The position numbers were made by a program, and so were the translations under genes. A stretch of 64,000 nucleotides of DNA, taken from positions 495,538-559,537 of the forward strand of contig BGKB01000046.1 in the NCBI GenBank assembly GCA_003116975.1. The letters are read 5' to 3'. Position 1 is the stretch's first letter. Each line of letters opens with the position of its first letter. Source of the DNA: Aurantiochytrium sp. KH105 (taxonomy: Eukaryota > Sar > Bigyra > Thraustochytrida > Thraustochytriidae). Positions 59,641-64,000 of the stretch are shown here, piece after piece. Under the pieces are notes generated by a model. It did not search any database, was not told where the DNA came from, and saw nothing but the letters and a program-made list of their open reading frames with translations.

Positions 59641-60844
59641 GTTTTCATTGATTTCAATGGACGCAATCTTTGGTCACGCGCCACTACGGAACGCAAGACG
59701 GGGAGAACGCAGCCTCCCTCTGCATACCGCGGCACGAGCGCTCTCCCGTCACTCTGCAGACCGTTCCTCCACGCGTTCCCCAGGAAGAAGAAGCGCTTAG
59801 ACAGGCACGAAGGAAGCAACGCGCGGGCGAGCGCGCCATAGTGGTGTACACCCCTTCCGCGCGCCTTCGTTCGTCTCTCGATCTCTGATTCTGGGCGTGC
59901 GTGCGTGCTTGTGTGTGCGTGTCGGTCGCCCTTGTGCGCGCGCGCGAAGATATGGAAACAGCAGGAATGAATTTATGAAACCTTCCAATCTCTTCCCCTT
60001 CCTCGCTTCCGCTCCGCGGAGCGCAGCCCTTCTGTGGTGACTGTGGCCAGCAGCGCCCGCAGCCAGCGGTGGTGCTTCGTAAGGCTTGCGAGCCAGCGGC
60101 GGCCAGCCTGCGCCCTGCTTCGCCGCGGACGGGGGTGCTTCGCTACGGACGCTGCGCGCGTCGGCCGCCGCGTCGGCGCCCAATGAGGCCTCTGGTGGCA
60201 GTCTCCGCTCGCCGGTCTGGCCGGCGGTCTACGGACTACGATATAGTATTTGATTGAAAAAAAGTCATTCATCCATTCAATGTTGCATTCAACATCATTC
60301 CATTCTCTCTTTCATTCTTTATCTGATTCTTTCATTTCATTCTTCGCTTTCACCTCGCGGTGTGGGGGAGAAACCGCGCAAAGGTGCGAAGACTGGCCGC
60401 CGCCTCGCGCCGCTTTCTTCTCTCTCTCTCTGCGCGCTGCGGCGGCAGGAGGCGCGCCCATGAACGCCGGGCGTGCAGCGGACGACCACGTTGTGGTGGG
60501 GACGCTTCGGAGCCTGGAGTGTCGTCGCGCGGCCGAAGGATCCCTCGACCGGCGCAGGCGAGGATCTTTTCATCCCTGCGCACCCTTTTCGCAGGCCGCG
60601 ACGCAGGCGCGCTGCCACAGGGCCTCGCAGCAAACGGGGCCGGAGCAAGCCGGCGCGACACGGGCTCACCCGCTAGACTAGACTTTGCGGGCCCACGTCT
60701 GTCGGCGACGCCGGTGCGGGACGCGAGACCCTCGGCCTGCACCTTTCCTCGCCGCTGGGGAAGGCCATCATGCACGCGTGCGTGCGTGCATCCACCCTCA
60801 CGAATCCCATGAATCGGGCGCAGCAGCAGTAGCAGCTTCGCCTG

Positions 60845-60880
60845 GCCTTGGCTTGGCTTGGCTTGGCTTGGCTCGGCTTG
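60845..60880. repeat. (CTTGG)n pentanucleotide array
   Basis: About seven CTTGG units, the third occurrence of this word in the window. Confidence 0.9.
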
Positions 60881-61085
60881 CATCGACGGACGTCTCATCA
60901 TCGTGTTTACAGAAGGAATAGCTTTCGATTCATTACAGTGCTTCCCAGCAGTTTACGTTACTTTGCGTCACGTTGGCGGGCCAAGTTGGGCGGGCGTCGT
61001 CGCGATGCAGCGTGCGCCCCCGGGTGCTGTCCGGAGCCTTGCTGTCCTGCGCTGCCTCTTAAGAGGTAGCAGCATCTGCAAAAGC

Positions 61086-61113
61086 AGAAGAAGAAGAAGA
61101 AGAAGAAGAAGAA
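61086..61113. repeat. (AAG)n trinucleotide run
   Basis: About nine AAG units in non-coding DNA. Confidence 0.9.
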
Positions 61114-61210
61114 CGTCATCATTATCGCAATCACGCCCGGTCAGCGCACAAAGAGCGAATTTTGAGCACGTGCCAAAAAAATTCGAGCCACCTTCTCACA
61201 AACAGACAGC

Positions 61211-61281
61211 CACCCACCCACCCACCCACCTACGCGAGCAGCCAGCCAGCCAGCCAACCAGCCAGCCAGCCAGCCAGCCAG
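61211..61281. repeat. (CCCA)n and (GCCA)n arrays
   Basis: CCCA units (61211-61229) followed after about 10 bases by about ten GCCA units. Confidence 0.9.
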
Positions 61282-61399
61282 TCAGGCTGCCCTTCGATCT
61301 CGTTCAAAGTATACCTAGTCCTCCTCGGACGATGCCCATTTCTCTTGCAAATCCAAGCTCGAGAATCTTGCCAAGTTAGCCGCAAGAGGACTCTGCTCG

Positions 61400-61434
61400 A
61401 TCGGTCGGTCGGTCGGTCGGTCGGTCGGTCGGTC
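61400..61434. repeat. (GGTC)n array
   Basis: About nine GGTC units, like the short run at about 42660. Confidence 0.9.
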
Positions 61435-61926
61435 TTCCGCCGGGGCGAGATCCTTTGCCAGCGGCTGGAAGTCTTCACGTATCAGCTGGCTTGCAACATC
61501 TGCAATGGCACGTTCAAACTTATCTATTCATTTATTCGTTCATTCATTTACCATGCTGTTGCGCGTGGCACCACACCTCCCAATCAGTCCTGCCCAATTT
61601 CTTCTATCCATAGTAGCAGCGCCGGTGCGATTCGGTCGCTGCTTCGCTAACCATTGCGTGCAAGCTTTAGATCTCGCTGGCTGCAAGAGCTGAATCGCCA
61701 CGTCCAGGCTGCTCCTCCCCCCCCTCCCCCCCCCTCTTTCTCGCGGCCGCAGCTGCTGCTTCTGCTTCTGCATGTTGCATGCGGACCTTGAACGCAAGCA
61801 GAGAAATCAGATAATCATCATTCGCAGCGAATCTGTGTGGCCGTCGAACGCGAGATTTTCCTGGCCACGCAGGCTCGCCCCGGCTGCTGCTCCTCCCCGC
61901 GCGCGCATCATGCAGGCAGGCACCCA

Positions 61927-61961
61927 CGAAAGCAAGCAAGCAAGCAAGCAAACAAGCAAAC
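61927..61961. repeat. (GCAA)n array
   Basis: GCAA units with two ACAA variants. Confidence 0.85.
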
Positions 61962-62233
61962 GATAAAAATTAGCGTGAATGGCACGCGTGCTGGCAGCCA
62001 GGTACGTATAACCTAATTGGAGCGCGCTCGCATGCATGCTTGCTGCATAGACGGCGTACACGGTGCGGGGACGCGCGGTGGCCGTCCTCTGTGCTGCGGC
62101 GGAGCCGGGGCGCCACTTTAGCGGCCGACCCATCTTTCGCGCCACAGTGGAGGGCAGTGAAGGGCGCGAGGGGAGGCGCGCTGTGGGCCCAGGATCGCGA
62201 GCGAGGGAAAGACAGGAAGAAATGGAATGGTTC

Positions 62234-62259
62234 TTCTCTCTCTCTCTCTCTCTCTCTCT
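62234..62259. repeat. (CT)n microsatellite
   Basis: About thirteen CT units. Confidence 0.9.
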
Positions 62260-62825
62260 TTTGGCCGCCACCGGTGTTCGCGCCTGCGCTGCTCCCGTCC
62301 TCCCTCCCGCCAGCACGCTGCTGCTGCTGCTGGTGGGGCCCCGCAAAAGCCCCGGGCGGGCCAGCGAGCGTCGATCGACCTCGCCTCGCCAGGCAAGTCT
62401 CGCGCCCGCCTCCCCGCCCGTCTCTCCGCGGCCCGCGCGCCGGGGTTCGGATTTTCGTTTCCACTCTTCCGTCTCCCGTTTCCTCCCTGCGTTTCCTTCC
62501 CCGCTCTGCCGAGCGACCGCGCGACGAGGCCACCACGTCTTGCCTCCCGCCGGCCAGCGGCTGACGCGGCGCGGGTCGCGGGTCGCGTCGACGGACGCGC
62601 TGCTGGCTCCTCCGGCCGCACTGCGCAGGTGGGAGGTATCCAAGGCTGCTGCTGCTGCTCGCAGTCTCTACTCTTGCTTGCCTGCCTGCTTACTCGCAGT
62701 GCCTGCTTGCAGCGCATGCTTGCTCGCTTGCCTCGGCTGGGATCTTCAATGGTCGCTGGCCGCCGGGGCCGTGTCCGCCACAGAAGCCGAGCGCAGCGCA
62801 GCACAGCCCGGCGGCATCATGAACG

Positions 62826-62880
62826 GTGCAGTGCAGTGCAGTGCAGTGCAGTGCAGTGCAGTGCAGCGCAGCGCAGTGCA
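62826..62880. repeat. (GTGCA)n pentanucleotide array
   Basis: About eleven GTGCA units, the last few changed to GCGCA. Confidence 0.95.
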
Positions 62881-64000
62881 GGCGCCTCGCCTTTACCTGG
62901 GGAGCGGAAGCGAGCCTCATGGCGGCGAAGGAAGCATGCGGAGGCAAGGAGAAGGGGAGCCTACAGACATATGGACGGAGCTCGCGACCGCAAGGAAGGC
63001 GAGCACAGCCCAGCCCAGCCCAGCGCGGACCCGACCGGTGCCTTACGAGCGAACGGCCGCCGCGCAGTAGCGTGAGCCAAGGCCGGCCGGAAGGATGGCC
63101 GCATGGACGCATGGCTGGCACCCCAGGCTAAGGCAGACGCGGGACCTCGTGCATGATTTCCGTCTTTGACAAAAAGCGACGGCAAGCACGAAGCACGCAC
63201 GCACGGGCGGCGCTGCTGTCGACACCCCACACCTACGGGTACAAGTCTGCGGCGTCTCCACTAGGGCGCCGGCGCCGGCCTGTCCTGGGGACTGGCCGGC
63301 TGGCTGCTCCTCTTCCGCAGAAGACCGCTAGTATAAGCAAGCTTGGTGCTACGCGAGGGCCGCCACACGGATGTGACGCCTCCGAGACCTCGTTTTGCGT
63401 ACCACGCTTTCCTTCCTTGGCCTGGCAGGTTGCGATGATGCAGCTCGGGTTGGATCAACGCAGCGTTCTGAATGATCTTGGCTCGAGATTCTATCTTCAT
63501 GGCTTCGCGCGCAGACCTTGCGAGCGAGCGAAGGTCTGCGCGCTAGCGAGCGAACGAGCGAGCTCCTTGCAGTGCGCGGCCAGGCCCCAGGGCTCCATAT
63601 GGTTGATTGGGTGGTTTGGGTGGCTGCGTGGGCCAGGGGTTCACGCCGCAGGGCTCCGCGAGATTGCCGGCCGGCGACAGCGACGCTTGCCCATCTTGCT
63701 TGTCTTGGCGCCCAGGCCTCGCTCGCCAATTAGCCAGGACAGGACCGGGGCCCCGGAGGTACTGCGGGCGCCGGCTGGCTGCTGTCCGCGGAAAGAACAT
63801 TAGTGCGGAATTTTGTTCTTTTCTATGCTGCGCGCCACATCGAATGGCTGCTAGCCTATCACTTTCCAGAACCTCCCGCAGCTCTTCAGCGCCTTGCTGG
63901 ATCCTTTTCCTTTCTTCTTTTCTTTTCTTTCCCTTCATGCATGCACGAACTCCACTTCATTTTTTTTATTTCGTATCATTAGATTATTATTTTCACAAGA

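Larger units (their letters stand above)
58301..64000. other. Gene-free GC-rich right end with dense simple repeats
   Basis: 5.7 kb in which every long open frame is Arg/Ala/Pro/Ser/Cys-rich, overlaps others on both strands and lacks any domain. Tetra- and pentanucleotide arrays recur every few hundred bases. I see no rRNA, tRNA, mobile element or telomere repeat. It may be a long intergenic interval, or contain exons too short to recognise. Confidence 0.5.

Noticed and set aside
58700..59651. Nearly 300-codon frames on both strands
   Set aside because: Both are open because of GC-rich composition; Arg/Ala/Pro content and the CGTTG array within argue against coding.

Overview
This is nuclear DNA of a eukaryote. 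It carries about 23 protein genes, nearly all with one uninterrupted reading frame, on both strands and spaced about 2.8 kb apart. Intergenic DNA is GC-rich and full of short tandem repeats. The gene set (pantothenate kinase, PUF protein, CLU, VPS26, eEF1B, a tubulin-tyrosine-ligase-like enzyme, a SPATA17-like ciliary protein) fits a flagellate-bearing protist. Compact intron-poor genes and a type III pyruvoyl-tetrahydropterin-synthase-like gene suggest a heterotrophic stramenopile such as a thraustochytrid. That placement is inference; no rRNA or other marker is present.

Layout. 0.8-8.3 kb: small serine-rich protein (-), pantothenate kinase with a membrane insertion (+), PUF RNA-binding protein (-). 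10.0-17.0 kb: secreted PAN-sulfatase (-) and an IQ/coiled-coil/WW protein (-). 17.9-23.3 kb: tRNA dimethylallyltransferase (+), SPATA17-like protein (-), WD40 protein (-). 24.7-29.3 kb: mitochondrial thiolase (+), SKA-like protein (-), and a two-exon PTPS-III gene (+) that holds the only intron I can define. 29.6-41.5 kb: CLU (-), membrane-anchored TTL-like enzyme (+), TMEM245-like membrane protein (-). 43.6-45.6 kb: a doubtful small ORF, a degenerate array of about 163-bp repeats and eEF1B (-). 46.2-51.3 kb: tail-anchored small protein (+), SH3-lipin (-) whose 3' end overlaps it, VPS26 (+). 51.8-57.0 kb: type I membrane protein (-), secreted propeller-like protein (+) with a decayed duplicate of its 3' end, unrecognised 441-residue protein (-). 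57-64 kb: no gene I can support, only simple repeats and GC-rich DNA.

No operon-like organisation is seen. Neighbours are often divergent, sharing 0.5-1.7 kb upstream regions, or convergent, with 0.25-0.8 kb or even overlapping 3' ends. Several genes touch lipid and coenzyme metabolism (pantothenate kinase for CoA, beta-oxidation thiolase, lipin phosphatidate phosphatase), mitochondria (CLU, thiolase, possible mitochondrial form of the tRNA enzyme) and cilia/microtubules (SPATA17-like, TTL-like, SKA-like). This looks like ordinary scattering rather than a cluster. The most unusual items are the two-helix membrane insertion inside pantothenate kinase, the SH3-lipin architecture, the Glu-for-Cys PTPS gene, and the decaying repeat array whose minus strand keeps coding for a hydrophobic peptide in shifted frames.
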